Source of the DNA: Metabacillus bambusae
GTDB lineage: Bacteria > Bacillota > Bacilli > Bacillales > Bacillaceae
DNA: 64,000 nt
Direction of reading: 5' to 3'
Assembly: GCF_017497975.1 (NCBI RefSeq)
Contig: NZ_JAGDEL010000005.1
Location: 186,001 to 250,000 of the forward strand
Part shown: in pieces, positions 44,787-53,590 of the stretch
How positions within the stretch are numbered: position 1 is the first letter of the stretch
Layout of the letters: each line of letters starts with the position of its first letter
Program-made: the position numbers and the translations under genes
Notes under the pieces: model-generated
Told to the model about the DNA's origin: nothing
The model's input: only the letters and a program-made list of their open reading frames with translations
Database searches by the model: none

Positions 44787-46085
44787 CTACTTAAGCTCTG
44801 CAGCGGCAGATATCATTTCTTTTGTGAATTGGTCTGTGTTTTGTTGGGTTACAAAGATGTTGATGTTTTGGTTTACTTTTGTTAGGAAGCCTTCGGATGC
44901 AGCTGATCCGTGGGCTAGGCTTGGTGCTAGTTTTGCTGCTTTGAAGTCTACCATTGTGTCTTTTCCGTATTGGTCGTATTTTGTTACGTCTGCATCAACA
45001 CGTGCTGGGATTGAACCTTTTAATGGGTTGAATGCGTCTTGGCCTCCAACAGATGCTAATACGCTTAAGAATTTTTTGACTCCTTCAGGGTTGTCAACGC
45101 CTTTTGGTAAGCCGAATGTGTCGGTGATGACCATGAATAGTCCTTCAGTTCCTGGTGTTGGAACATAGCCAAAGTCTTCATTTACTGCTAGTTTTAAGTC
45201 ATTTACTAAGTAACCTTTTGCCCAGTCGCCCATTACGTTCATTGCTGCTTCACCGTTTGCTACTAATTGCGAAGCGTCCTGCCAATTGCGGGAGCTGTGG
45301 TCATCGTTTATATATGACAGCATTTTTTTGAAGGTTTCTGTTGCTTCCACTACTTTTGCATCATCAAATGCTAGTTCACCTGTCCAAAGCTTGCCGTAGT
45401 CTTCAGTGCCAAGTACGCCTAAAAGGACTGTTTCATATAGATGTGTTGCTGTCCAAGGCTCTTTGTCACCAAGTGCTAACGGTGTAATGCCTTTTGCTTT
45501 TAATGCGTCCGCTACTTCAAAAAACTCATCAAATGTTGTTGGCGCTTCTAAGCCGTTATCTTCAAATACTTTTTTGTTGTACCATAGTACGTTTCCACGG
45601 TGAATATTTACTGGTACAGAGTAGATGTCGCCATCTTTACTTACCATGTCAATTAAGTCTTGTGGGAATTTATCGTTTAAGCCTTCTGCTTCATAGAAGT
45701 CATTAAGCGTTTCCATTTTTCCTGCTGCTACCCAGCCTTCATTAAGCTCGGCACCACCATGAACTTGGAATGTTGCTGGAGGATCGTCACCTTGCATACG
45801 GCTTGCGAGTACTGCCTTTGCATTTGTCCCTGCTCCACCAGCGACTGCTGCGTTTTCGATTGGTACATCTGGGTATTTCTCTTCAAATAATGCCAATAAT
45901 GCTTTTAGTCCATCTTCTTCACCGGCACCTGTCCACCAGCTAAAGATATCTAATGGTGCTGATGTGTCACCGCCACCTTCTTCGTTGTTACCTTCTGGTT
46001 TTTCTTCTGTGCTCGAATTTGAGCTACATGCAGATACGATCAATGTGAAGAATAAAAATAATGATAAAAGGAAACTCTTTTTCAT
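44787..46085 (-). CDS. Extracellular sugar-binding lipoprotein (CUT1 ABC transporter)
   Basis: 432 residues. Signal peptide MKKSFLLSLFLFFTLIVSACSS has a lipobox with Cys20, then an acidic/Gly linker. The mature part begins LDIFSWWTGAGEEDGLKALLALFEEKYPD, the standard start of family 1 solute-binding proteins, and holds MNVMGDWAKGYL and GLPKGVDNPEGV. It binds a mono- or oligosaccharide outside the membrane and delivers it to the two permeases downstream. GGGGGATG site before the ATG; cre-like sequence 23-36 bases upstream. Confidence 0.92.
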   Translation of the reverse strand: MKKSFLLSLFLFFTLIVSACSSNSSTEEKPEGNNEEGGGDTSAPLDIFSWWTGAGEEDGLKALLALFEEKYPDVPIENAAVAGGAGTNAKAVLASRMQGDDPPATFQVHGGAELNEGWVAAGKMETLNDFYEAEGLNDKFPQDLIDMVSKDGDIYSVPVNIHRGNVLWYNKKVFEDNGLEAPTTFDEFFEVADALKAKGITPLALGDKEPWTATHLYETVLLGVLGTEDYGKLWTGELAFDDAKVVEATETFKKMLSYINDDHSSRNWQDASQLVANGEAAMNVMGDWAKGYLVNDLKLAVNEDFGYVPTPGTEGLFMVITDTFGLPKGVDNPEGVKKFLSVLASVGGQDAFNPLKGSIPARVDADVTKYDQYGKDTMVDFKAAKLAPSLAHGSAASEGFLTKVNQNINIFVTQQNTDQFTKEMISAAAELK

Positions 46086-46107
46086 CTTGCATCCCCCTTG
46101 TTTATGT

Positions 46108-46121
46108 TGAAATCGCTTACC
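46108..46121 (-). promoter_or_regulatory. cre-like site before the binding-protein gene
   Basis: TGAAATCGCTTACC (plus strand) matches the cre consensus apart from the last base; it lies just upstream of the binding-protein start, so CcpA could repress the transporter. Confidence 0.5.
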
Positions 46122-46191
46122 TTACCCATTATATAGGGCAATACAACTGTTTTTTCTAGAAAACTTCTGCACTATTTTATTTATTTCTGTA

Positions 46192-47649
46192 TTATTTTGT
46201 GGTCGCACCATCGGGCTTGCGATATTGCTTTGGTGTCCGATTTGTCCACTTTTTAAACACACGACTAAAATAATTTGGGTCCTTGTAGCCAACTTCATAG
46301 GCGATTTCTTTTAAACTGAGCTTTGTTTGCAGCAATAGCCCCTTTGCTTTTTCGATTCGGTATGCTGTTACATAGTCGATAAAGGTAAGCTTTGTTTGTT
46401 CTTTGAACAGCTTTGTAAAATAAGTTGGTGTTAAATCTACGTATGCGGCCACATCCTCAAGGCTGAAGGATTCTTGATAATGGGCATGGATATAGTGTTT
46501 TGCCATAGTGATTGAGTCGTTTCCTTCTTTTTGAAGGGTGATTTTTTCACAAAATTGCCTGATGAGCTTAAGAAAGTCCTGCTTTGTTTGCGCTTCCAAT
46601 ATCGGGAGGTCACGTATCTTTATCCCTTGGCTCTCTAATGACTGTTTCAAACGAATTCCCCATTCTCCGAGTATATGGATCATGTTCTTTTCATCTGTTT
46701 CTTTGCTTAGAAAGTCGTAATATAAATGAAAATAGTCGTTTGCTTGCTCAAGTCTGCCTGCTTGAATTTCGTTGACTAGGGACTTTTCGAGCTTTATTAA
46801 TGTCCCGTCCTCGACGTTTTCCTCTGTTAAGGGATAGCCGTAGGATACATTGGCCTCCTTTGTTAGTTGGGCAGAAGCCAATAATGCTTGCTGATAGGAT
46901 ATCGACAATTTTTCTAGCTGGGCAAATGGATTGCCAATGCCAATTGTTGTTAATGTGGGCAGGGCTTGGCTCATTGTGCGGGCTAGTGTAAGCGCATCAG
47001 CTTTTACGTGATGCGCTGACTTTTTATCAGTAATAAATAGTACAGCATGCTTGTCTCCTAATTCCTTTTCGATATATGGGAATAGTGCTTTTTCCTTTAG
47101 GAGGGTTGTGATGAGCTTAGATTTACTTTTTGTGAAAACTTGAAAAAATGCCAGGGATGCGTTTTGAAAATGGTTTTTGTACATTGTCTCGATTTCTGTT
47201 GTTTGTTCATTTTGAATAATCGCTGTGATGATGTGTTGTTTCGCTAGCTTTTGAGATTCAATCAGCAGTAGCTTTTCTTGGTTGATTTCCTTTTCAACTC
47301 TTAATATGGCTTCAAGGGTTTCTTGTTTGTTGCTTGGCTTTAGGATGTACTCTTTTACCCCCTGTTTCATTGCTTCCTTTGCGTATTCAAACGAGTTATA
47401 GGCAGAGACCATAATGAATTTTGTTTTTGGAAGTTCTTGTAGAATCTGTCTGATGGCTTCAAGACCATCGATTCCTGGCATGTTGATGTCCATGAACATG
47501 ATGTCTGGTTTATGTGTTTTGGCTTGTTCGATGGCAAGTCTACCGTTTGCTGCTTCACCCACTACTTTGATGTGTGTGAAGCTTTCTTCGATAAATTTTC
47601 TCATCGCTTTTCGTTCGATGATTTCATCGTCGACAATGATGATGTTCAT
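46192..47649 (-). CDS. Response regulator, AraC family (YesN-like)
   Basis: 485 residues. Receiver domain 1-120: IIIVDDE, phosphoacceptor in FMDINMPGIDG (~Asp55), and KEYILKP. A ~250-residue helical linker follows. C-terminal AraC/XylS domain (~385-480): FSLEDVAAYVDLTPTYFTKLFKEQTKLTFIDY and IAYEVGYKDPNYFSRVFKK, both helix-turn-helices. It follows the YesM-like kinase by 21 bases and precedes the transporter genes it probably activates. Confidence 0.92.
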   Translation of the reverse strand: MNIIIVDDEIIERKAMRKFIEESFTHIKVVGEAANGRLAIEQAKTHKPDIMFMDINMPGIDGLEAIRQILQELPKTKFIMVSAYNSFEYAKEAMKQGVKEYILKPSNKQETLEAILRVEKEINQEKLLLIESQKLAKQHIITAIIQNEQTTEIETMYKNHFQNASLAFFQVFTKSKSKLITTLLKEKALFPYIEKELGDKHAVLFITDKKSAHHVKADALTLARTMSQALPTLTTIGIGNPFAQLEKLSISYQQALLASAQLTKEANVSYGYPLTEENVEDGTLIKLEKSLVNEIQAGRLEQANDYFHLYYDFLSKETDEKNMIHILGEWGIRLKQSLESQGIKIRDLPILEAQTKQDFLKLIRQFCEKITLQKEGNDSITMAKHYIHAHYQESFSLEDVAAYVDLTPTYFTKLFKEQTKLTFIDYVTAYRIEKAKGLLLQTKLSLKEIAYEVGYKDPNYFSRVFKKWTNRTPKQYRKPDGATTK

Positions 47650-47670
47650 TGCTTTTCCCCCTTGTCTGCT

Positions 47671-49104
47671 TTATGTCTCTATAGTATTTGGAAGTTTGAT
47701 TCGAATGGTTGTGCCCTTGTTTTTTTCTGAATGAATCTCTAATATGTCTGGTTTTTTGTATACTAGCTCTAGTCGCTTGATGACATTGCGCAGACCGATG
47801 CCTGTTGAGTGCCCACTATGTTCTTCATGTAATTCGGGTTGAGTTTTTGATAGGATTTGTTGTTTTCTTTGCTCATCCATTCCGATTCCATTGTCGCCTA
47901 CCTCTATGATGACCTCGTCGTGCTTGCGGTAGATTGATAGACTGATCACGCCACCCTCTTCCAATTTCTCAACTCCATGTATGAAGGAGTTTTCAACCAA
48001 TGGCTGTAGCGTTAGGCTTGGTATTTTTACGTCTAAGCAGCTTTCTTCAATTTGTGTTTCGAAGGAAATACGTTCTGCAAATCTGGTTTGTTGGATGTAA
48101 AAATACTCTTTGACGACGTTTGTTTCTGCTCTTAAGGTTACGGTTTTATTGATATCGTCTAGGCTTGAGCGTAATAGGGTTGAAACTGATTGAATTAGGC
48201 GTGATGTAACTGCTGCATCTTCTAGATACGCGGTTCTTGAGATTGTATTAAGCGTATTGAATAAGAAGTGCGGGTTGATTTGGTTTTGTAGTTGCTTTAG
48301 TTCGAGCTCCTTTAGTAATTGATCGAGCTCTGATTTTTCCTTTATTTCATCAATTAGTCGTTTGATATTTTCGCGCATGTGTTGAAAGGAATCACTGAGT
48401 ACCTTGACCTCGTCATTTGTTTTCACCTTGATCGGCGGGCCATCGAAGTTTCCTTCTGAGATTTCCTTTGCTGCTTTTGATAAACTGCGAAGTGGCCTTG
48501 TTAGTCCGCGCGAAAACCAAACGGCTACTAAAAGCGCAAAAAGTAGGGTTGAGCTGAATAGATTGATCGTGAACCATTTGAATGCATGCCTGCGCTCCTC
48601 CATTTCCTGATAAAACATTTGATAATCTGCTAGCTCTAGGTTTAAGAGCTGTAGGGTGGATTCGAGTATGTAGGATGAGATGTTGCGCACTTCTTTTGCA
48701 TGTGTTGTGTATTGGTCAAGGTTGCCAAAGCGCACTGCTGCAATTGTGACGTCACTTTCAAAGATTAGATTTTTAATCATTCGTTGGTATTTTTCGAGCT
48801 CTTCCTTATTAATACCTGTCATCGCTTCTTCTGCTAGTTTTTCATTGTTTTTTTGTAGGCGCTTTTTTATATCTTCATATTCATCGATAAACACCTGGTC
48901 CTTTTCGACAACATAGGCATTGATTTTTTCATAAATTTGCGTTGATTGCTGAGTGATTTCGTTGAACAGTAAAAAGCGCTCAAAGCTGCCGTGATATTCG
49001 GAAACGATTTGTGAGCTGCTTAAGTAAATTGAATAGGATACGATGTTAAATAAAACAACAAATGCGAGAAAGTATAGTAATATTTTGTTTCGAATTCTAG
49101 TCAT
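47671..49104 (-). CDS. Sensor histidine kinase (YesM-like)
   Basis: 477 residues. Membrane segments ~7-27 and ~178-197 flank an extracytoplasmic helical sensor; then a HAMP domain (SRGLTRPLRSLSKAAKEISEGNF) and the His_kinase type found in YesM (QLQNQINPHFLFNTLN, phospho-His about residue 280) and a HATPase domain (LQPLVENSFIHG, GDNGIGM, GIGLRNV). ATGA overlap (49101-49104) with the upstream sugar-binding protein gene suggests the three act as one sensing unit. Confidence 0.92.
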   Translation of the reverse strand: MTRIRNKILLYFLAFVVLFNIVSYSIYLSSSQIVSEYHGSFERFLLFNEITQQSTQIYEKINAYVVEKDQVFIDEYEDIKKRLQKNNEKLAEEAMTGINKEELEKYQRMIKNLIFESDVTIAAVRFGNLDQYTTHAKEVRNISSYILESTLQLLNLELADYQMFYQEMEERRHAFKWFTINLFSSTLLFALLVAVWFSRGLTRPLRSLSKAAKEISEGNFDGPPIKVKTNDEVKVLSDSFQHMRENIKRLIDEIKEKSELDQLLKELELKQLQNQINPHFLFNTLNTISRTAYLEDAAVTSRLIQSVSTLLRSSLDDINKTVTLRAETNVVKEYFYIQQTRFAERISFETQIEESCLDVKIPSLTLQPLVENSFIHGVEKLEEGGVISLSIYRKHDEVIIEVGDNGIGMDEQRKQQILSKTQPELHEEHSGHSTGIGLRNVIKRLELVYKKPDILEIHSEKNKGTTIRIKLPNTIET

Positions 49105-50135
49105 GGCTGTTGTCCTCCGCCTATTGATGCAGGTGAAATTGGTAGATCCTCTTTATGGATTACCTTTGTATCTGTATGCTGGAGTGGTTCAAGTTCCTCT
49201 CCTTTGTTGAGTGCGATCATCTTTTCAACTGCCTCATAGCCCATTTGATATGGGAATTGGACAACTGTTGCTTCAATTGTTCCTTCTTCAATGTATTCAA
49301 GTGTTTCAGGAAGGATGTCGAAGCCAATGATGTATAGGTCTTTTTCTGCTTTTACGCTTTTCACGACCTGGGCAATGCCGATACCGTCGAGCGCACTTGT
49401 GCCGTAGAAGGCGGTAACTGATGGATGTGCTTTGAGTATTTTATGTGCTGCTTCCACAGCCCCGATTTCGGTAATATTTGACTCCTCAACGGTGATGACT
49501 TTTATCCGCTTTTCGGTTGCTACCGCGTCTTTGAAGCCTTGGACACGAAGCTTTTGATGTGAGGCATCGAGGCGGCCAGTGATGATGGCAACTTGTTGTG
49601 GGCCAGTTGTGTCATCGATGATTGCTTTTCCGGCGAGAAATCCAGAGTAATAATTGTCAGTGCCCACGTAGACAGCGCGGTCACTGTTAGGCGCATCTGT
49701 GTCAATCGTTACGACTGGGATGAGCTTTTCCTTTGCCTTTGTGACAAGCATTTCAAATTCCGCTTCTCCCCCTAAGCCTTGAGTGATCACACCATCAACG
49801 AGCCCTGCAATGGCCATGTCGATTGTTTTTAAGTGCTCATCATTGTTAGCTTGCTTTGGGCCTAAGTATTCTAAGTACACGTTATGATACTCGGCAGCAT
49901 CGTGCGCCCCCGCTTCGACCAGACGCCAGTAGTCGTTGTCGAGTTCTTCTGGGATGAGGACGAAGTGGTAGTTTTTGGTGGGGGTGGGGTTGTTGGGGAC
50001 AGTCCCCAATGCTTGAGTGGGGACTGTCCCCTCAGCAAAATGAAACGTTTCTTTGCCGTAATATAGTGTTAGAAAACCAGTTAGTAAGAATACTAGAAAG
50101 GTTGATATGTATAGGAAACGACGGAAATAGTGCAT
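49101..50135 (-). CDS. Membrane-anchored sugar-binding protein (RbsB-like), sensor partner
   Basis: 344 residues. One N-terminal membrane segment (~8-26, LYISTFLVFLLTGFLTLYYG), then a linker and a type 1 periplasmic-binding fold (NYHFVLIPEELDNDYWRLVEAGAHDAA, TQGLGGEAEFEMLVTKA, VTIDTDAPNSDRAVYVGTD, GFDILPETLEYI). It should bind a sugar outside and signal to the kinase encoded next, as in YesM-linked three-component systems. The linker EGTVPTQALGTVPNNP is encoded by two copies of the palindromic repeat, inserted in frame. AAAGGTGGG site; cre-like sequence upstream. Confidence 0.85.
   Translation of the reverse strand: MHYFRRFLYISTFLVFLLTGFLTLYYGKETFHFAEGTVPTQALGTVPNNPTPTKNYHFVLIPEELDNDYWRLVEAGAHDAAEYHNVYLEYLGPKQANNDEHLKTIDMAIAGLVDGVITQGLGGEAEFEMLVTKAKEKLIPVVTIDTDAPNSDRAVYVGTDNYYSGFLAGKAIIDDTTGPQQVAIITGRLDASHQKLRVQGFKDAVATEKRIKVITVEESNITEIGAVEAAHKILKAHPSVTAFYGTSALDGIGIAQVVKSVKAEKDLYIIGFDILPETLEYIEEGTIEATVVQFPYQMGYEAVEKMIALNKGEELEPLQHTDTKVIHKEDLPISPASIGGGQQP
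49995..50031. repeat. REP-like pair inside a coding gene (copies 4 and 5)
   Basis: GGGGACAGTCCCC (49995-50007) and GGGGACTGTCCCC (50019-50031), an 11-base linker between them. On the minus strand they add GTVP twice to the linker of the sugar-binding protein without breaking the frame. Confidence 0.8.
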
Positions 50136-50154
50136 TTTATCCCACCTTTGGATA

Positions 50155-50168
50155 TGAAAGCGTTTTTA
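50155..50168 (-). promoter_or_regulatory. cre-like site before the sensor operon
   Basis: TGAAAGCGTTTTTA matches cre except for the last two positions. It lies 20 bases upstream of the first gene of the sugar-sensing operon, where CcpA would block transcription. Confidence 0.55.
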
Positions 50169-50214
50169 GTTATTGTAGTCGATGTTGGTGGGAAATGGTA
50201 GAGGAAGTTGTTTG

Positions 50215-50251
50215 GGGGACAGTCCCTTTGATAGATGTGGGGACTGTCCCC
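50215..50251. repeat. REP-like pair 3' of the RAYT gene (copies 6 and 7)
   Basis: GGGGACAGTCCCT (50215-50227) and GGGGACTGTCCCC (50239-50251), with flanks GTTTG and CAAAC that extend the inverted repeat. The second copy ends 9 bases from the RAYT stop codon. Confidence 0.85.
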
Positions 50252-50260
50252 CAAACAAGA

Positions 50261-50812
50261 TTAAAGTTCGATTTCTTCCTTCGTTTCTTCGATGTATTCT
50301 TTATATAATTTTATATTTGAGTTTGAAAAGTATGAAAGAGTTTTGCTGGTTGTTACAAGAGGGTTTTTATTTGGGGTGATATATGTAGTGTAGCTACTCC
50401 ATTTATAATCTTCTGGTTTTTTAACGATGTTTGCTTTGACTGGATTAAGATGGATGTATCGGTTAACTGTCATAAAGTAGGATGCGTTTAGGATTAGCTT
50501 TGAACCAAACCTTTCTTGAAACACATGACCTACTAGAGAGTACCTCTTGTTAAAGTACATTGCATATCTCATTTGGATTAGTTTCATAATTTTACTGATA
50601 GATTCTTGTGGTGTCTCAATTTGGAGGTGAAGATGATTGGGCATTAAACAATAGGAGTGAAGCAAGAAGGGGTATCTACTATTGGTTTCTTTTACATATT
50701 CCAAATACATGTAATAATCTCTCTCGTCATGAAATATTGTGTTTTTATTGTTTCCTCTTGCGGTAATATGGTAAGCGGCGCCAGGGAAACATATTCGATT
50801 TTGTCTTGCCAT
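50261..50812 (-). CDS. REP-associated tyrosine transposase (RAYT, Y1 HUH family)
   Basis: 183 residues, MARQNRICFPGAAYHITARGNN: the family's N-terminal GxxYHITxRGNN strand. CLMPNHLHLQIE carries the HUH metal site (HLH), and VNRYIHLNPVKANIV and PEDYKWSSY are the conserved C-terminal blocks, the first with the presumed catalytic Tyr. RAYTs are single-copy domesticated relatives of IS200/IS605 transposases that cut REP palindromes and are thought to spread them. The gene lies between palindromes (10 bases downstream, ~80 bases upstream) of a type present 14 times in the surrounding 12 kb. No ISs or tnpB are linked. Confidence 0.9.
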   Translation of the reverse strand: MARQNRICFPGAAYHITARGNNKNTIFHDERDYYMYLEYVKETNSRYPFLLHSYCLMPNHLHLQIETPQESISKIMKLIQMRYAMYFNKRYSLVGHVFQERFGSKLILNASYFMTVNRYIHLNPVKANIVKKPEDYKWSSYTTYITPNKNPLVTTSKTLSYFSNSNIKLYKEYIEETKEEIEL

Positions 50813-50892
50813 TGTTACACACCTTTCTTCTTTTTGATGGAATGATCTTTATTAGGATAGAGTTCGATACAAATTGAAAAACCCCTTTTTTG

Positions 50893-50905
50893 GGGGACTG
50901 TCCCT
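50893..50905. repeat. REP-like palindrome 5' of the RAYT gene (copy 8)
   Basis: GGGGACTGTCCCT, nested inside a larger hairpin with arms AAAACCCC (50878-50885) and GGGGGTTTT (50911-50919). This may also serve as a terminator for the gene to the right. Confidence 0.75.
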
Positions 50906-50980
50906 CAAATGGGGGTTTTTAAAATTTTATGCTGGATTTTCTATTTTTTAAGTAGGAAAGGTGGGGATTTTTACAAAGTT

Positions 50981-51007
50981 GGGGACAGTCCCTAATTAAG
51001 GTGTCCC
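50981..51007. repeat. REP-like palindrome 3' of phaC (copy 9)
   Basis: GGGGACAGTCCCT at 50981-50993; its first half can also pair with TGTCCCC at 51001-51007. It directly adjoins the phaC stop and could serve as its transcript end. Confidence 0.7.
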
Positions 51008-51010
51008 CGT

Positions 51011-52051
51011 CTATGATCTTTCTTTTAACCAACTCGAAAGATAGTCTGGAATTTTTCCAGTGAGGGCGATTGAGGCGTGCCCACCTTCTATGCTTAGGTG
51101 GGTTTTGTCTTTGCTTGATACGTGTTTCATGATTGGTTTGATTTGTTCTTCTGGTACGAGTCGGTCATAGGTTGTTGAGATGGATAATAGATTGGCTTTG
51201 ATATTTTTGAGTGAAGCGTGTTTGTTGTTAATTTTAAGTTTGTTGTTTATGAGCTTGTTTTCTTTTCCTAGGTCGTTTAATAGTTGCTTTAGTGTGGCAC
51301 CTGGTAGTGGGATGTGCCCCTCTGCCCACATATTGAAGCGACGCCAGCGTTCTACAAAGTTGTCGTCATAGCTTTTTTGTAGCAATGATGCTTGTGGGCT
51401 GAAATAGAGCGGTGAGGTCACAAGGCGCATCCCTGCCCATATGACTGAAGCTGGTATGAGACCTAATGCGTCTATTGCAGGTTCAAGGTCTAATGAGCCG
51501 TCCTTGAGGGCCTCTGCCCATTTATCAAAGACAGGGACATTGCTAAAATCAACTGGTGTTGTTAGAAGAACAAGGTTCTTAATAGGTTCGTCAGCAATTG
51601 CCGCGTAAATCGCTGCGAGGGTTCCACCTAAGCAAAACCCCATAACTGTCAGGGCTTTTGCTTTTGAATGGGATAATGCTCGTTTTGCCCCGGGCTGGAT
51701 ATATCGTGTGAAGTAGTCATCCAATGTCATATCTTTATCTTCATAGCCTGGTATGCCAAAATCAATTAGGTATACGTCATAGCCTTCTTTTCCAAATGCT
51801 TCAATCATGCTCATGTTAGGACCGAGGTCAAGGATGTATGGTTCGTTTATGAGAGAGTAGATGAGGTAAAGTGGTGTTTTATATCGTTTATTGGATGAAG
51901 GATAGAACCAGAGTGTTGCTTTGTTTTTTCTCCAAATTGCTTCTTTTGGTGTTTGCCCCACTTTTGGCCTTTGATTATCCCATTGGCTTAAAAAGCCTTT
52001 CCAGCGTTTTGCTTCTTCTAGTTCTAGTTTGTATTTATCGTGGTTAGCCAC
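51011..52051 (-). CDS. phaC: Class IV PHA synthase catalytic subunit
   Basis: 346 residues from a GTG at 52051 (GGAGATTG upstream), overlapping phaR by 8 bases. Alpha/beta fold with the lipase-like box GFCLGG (nucleophile Cys140), TTYDRLVP (catalytic Asp region) and EGGHASIAL (catalytic His). Length and partner phaR mark the class IV enzymes of Bacillus, which polymerise 3-hydroxyacyl-CoA to storage granules. No phaP, phaQ or phaB of the B. megaterium cluster is adjacent, but an SDR follows upstream. Confidence 0.92.
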   Translation of the reverse strand: MANHDKYKLELEEAKRWKGFLSQWDNQRPKVGQTPKEAIWRKNKATLWFYPSSNKRYKTPLYLIYSLINEPYILDLGPNMSMIEAFGKEGYDVYLIDFGIPGYEDKDMTLDDYFTRYIQPGAKRALSHSKAKALTVMGFCLGGTLAAIYAAIADEPIKNLVLLTTPVDFSNVPVFDKWAEALKDGSLDLEPAIDALGLIPASVIWAGMRLVTSPLYFSPQASLLQKSYDDNFVERWRRFNMWAEGHIPLPGATLKQLLNDLGKENKLINNKLKINNKHASLKNIKANLLSISTTYDRLVPEEQIKPIMKHVSSKDKTHLSIEGGHASIALTGKIPDYLSSWLKERS

Positions 52052-52625
52052 GGTTTTTCAATCTCCGCTTTAATGCTGTAATTGGAGCTTCTTGGTTCAG
52101 GACATTTCCAACCATTTTTGTTGTACTTTCGTTTAATTTAATTTGTAACTGTTCTTTTAGAAATGCTAGTTTTTCTTCTTTTGAGCTTTTTAACTTTTTA
52201 GTTTGTCTTTCTTTTTCAGGCTCTATTTCTCTTAAACGATGTGAGAGACACTCTACTTTTTCGTTTAATTTGTCTAATGTATCTGCTAGAACCTGTGCCT
52301 TTTCTGCACAATTATTTCCTAAGGAATTTTGAAGCTTTTGAAATTTCTCTTCTATTAAATCTAGTTTATCTTCTGATTGAAGAACAAGCTTTGCAATATT
52401 CGCGATGTCATCTTTTGTTGGGATTTTTAGTGCCGTCGTTACGAGGTCTTGATATTTATGAAGTCGTTTTACGATTTCACCTGTCATGTTTGAGTTTTTC
52501 CCTACCAGACGAGTTAGTTCTTCTTGATTGAGCCACTTTTGAATGAATTCATTCAGCAGTGATTCTCCTCCTTGAGCCAGCTTTTTTAAGTCTTTATAAA
52601 ATTCGTTTGCCTTTTCGTTTGACAT
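52044..52625 (-). CDS. phaR: PHA synthase subunit PhaR
   Basis: 193 residues behind AAAAGGAGTG. Highly helical and charged; FYKDLKKLAQGGESLLNEFIQKWL at the start and MVGNVLNQEAPITALKRRLKNRG at the end fit PhaR of class IV synthases. It is needed for PhaC activity and granule size. Stop overlaps the phaC start, showing coupling. Coiled coil around residues 80-150. Flanked upstream by three palindromic repeats. Confidence 0.88.
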   Translation of the reverse strand: MSNEKANEFYKDLKKLAQGGESLLNEFIQKWLNQEELTRLVGKNSNMTGEIVKRLHKYQDLVTTALKIPTKDDIANIAKLVLQSEDKLDLIEEKFQKLQNSLGNNCAEKAQVLADTLDKLNEKVECLSHRLREIEPEKERQTKKLKSSKEEKLAFLKEQLQIKLNESTTKMVGNVLNQEAPITALKRRLKNRG

Positions 52626-52665
52626 GTTGGTTGATCACTCCTTTTAATTGGGGGACTTTTATTGG

Positions 52666-52812
52666 GGGGACTGTCCCCAATAATGTATTATTTACTCCTT
52701 ATTTCTAATAGAATCCTTTATGCGTCGAGAGATTGTTGCGTTGGGGACAGTCCCCCAACGCTAGAGGACTCTCCACAATGCACAATGCAGCAGCTTTTTG
52801 GGGACTGTCCCC
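52666..52812. repeat. REP-like cluster between SDR and phaR (copies 10-12)
   Basis: GGGGACTGTCCCC at 52666-52678, GGGGACAGTCCCC at 52743-52755 (arms extended to GCGTTGGGG/CCCCAACGC) and GGGGACTGTCCCC at 52800-52812. A half copy GGGGACTTTTATT precedes the first. The last copy ends two bases before the SDR stop. Confidence 0.8.
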
Positions 52813-52813
52813 T

Positions 52814-53590
52814 CTAAGCTAGTGCTGTCATTCCACCATCAATTACTAGAGTATGACCGATAATATAGTTGGATGCTTGGGAGGCGAGGAATAGTGTGGC
52901 GCCTTTGATGTCGTTTGCTTCACCGATTCTACCTGCTGGTGTGCGTGCTAGGATGGGTTCGCTGAAGTGGTTGAGTACGGGTTTTGATAGTTGTGTTGGG
53001 AAGAAGCCTGGGGCGATTGCGTTGACTTGAATGTTGTTGGGTGCTAGTTTGACGGCTAAGTCCTTTGTGAATGTCATGACTGCGCCTTTACTTGTGTTAT
53101 AGGCGGTTGTGTTCATGAAGGATTCTAGTGTGCCTCCAAAGCCTGATACGGAGGCAATGTTGATGATTTTTCCTGATTTTTGTTTTGCCATTACTTTTGC
53201 TACTGCTTGAGAAAATAAAAAAACACCTTTGACGTTTACAGCCATGACTTTGTCCCATTTGTCTGCTGGCATGTCGAGAATAGGTGAGATCCATGATGTA
53301 CCGCTATTGTTGATTAGAATATCAATTGTTCCAAAGTGCTTCACTATTTCTTCCACTACATGTTCGATATCTTCTTTTACAGTTACATCACACTCATAGG
53401 CAAGCGAGTAAACACCTTTTTTTACCAAGGCATCACTTACAGCTTCACACGCCTTTAAGTCACGTGAGCAAACAACAACATTTGCACCTGCTTCAGCAAG
53501 AGCGTGGGCCATTATTTCACCTAAGCCTCTACCTCCACCTGTGACAATTGCTGTTTTATTTGATAAATCGAATAAATCTTTTACTTGCAA
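52814..53590 (-). CDS. Short-chain dehydrogenase/reductase
   Basis: Classic SDR: AIVTGGGRGLGEIMA (cofactor loop), NNSGTSW, Ser in NIASVSGFGG, YNTSKGA (catalytic Tyr, Lys) and PGFF after. 258 residues from TTG 53590, or 261 from the ATG at 53599; AAGGAGGA is too close to the ATG, so TTG is preferred. Position upstream of phaR-phaC suggests it could supply (R)-3-hydroxyacyl-CoA, but the sequence is not the typical 246-residue PhaB and resembles gluconate-5-dehydrogenase or RhlG types. Cofactor not resolved. Confidence 0.8.
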   Translation of the reverse strand: MQVKDLFDLSNKTAIVTGGGRGLGEIMAHALAEAGANVVVCSRDLKACEAVSDALVKKGVYSLAYECDVTVKEDIEHVVEEIVKHFGTIDILINNSGTSWISPILDMPADKWDKVMAVNVKGVFLFSQAVAKVMAKQKSGKIINIASVSGFGGTLESFMNTTAYNTSKGAVMTFTKDLAVKLAPNNIQVNAIAPGFFPTQLSKPVLNHFSEPILARTPAGRIGEANDIKGATLFLASQASNYIIGHTLVIDGGMTALA

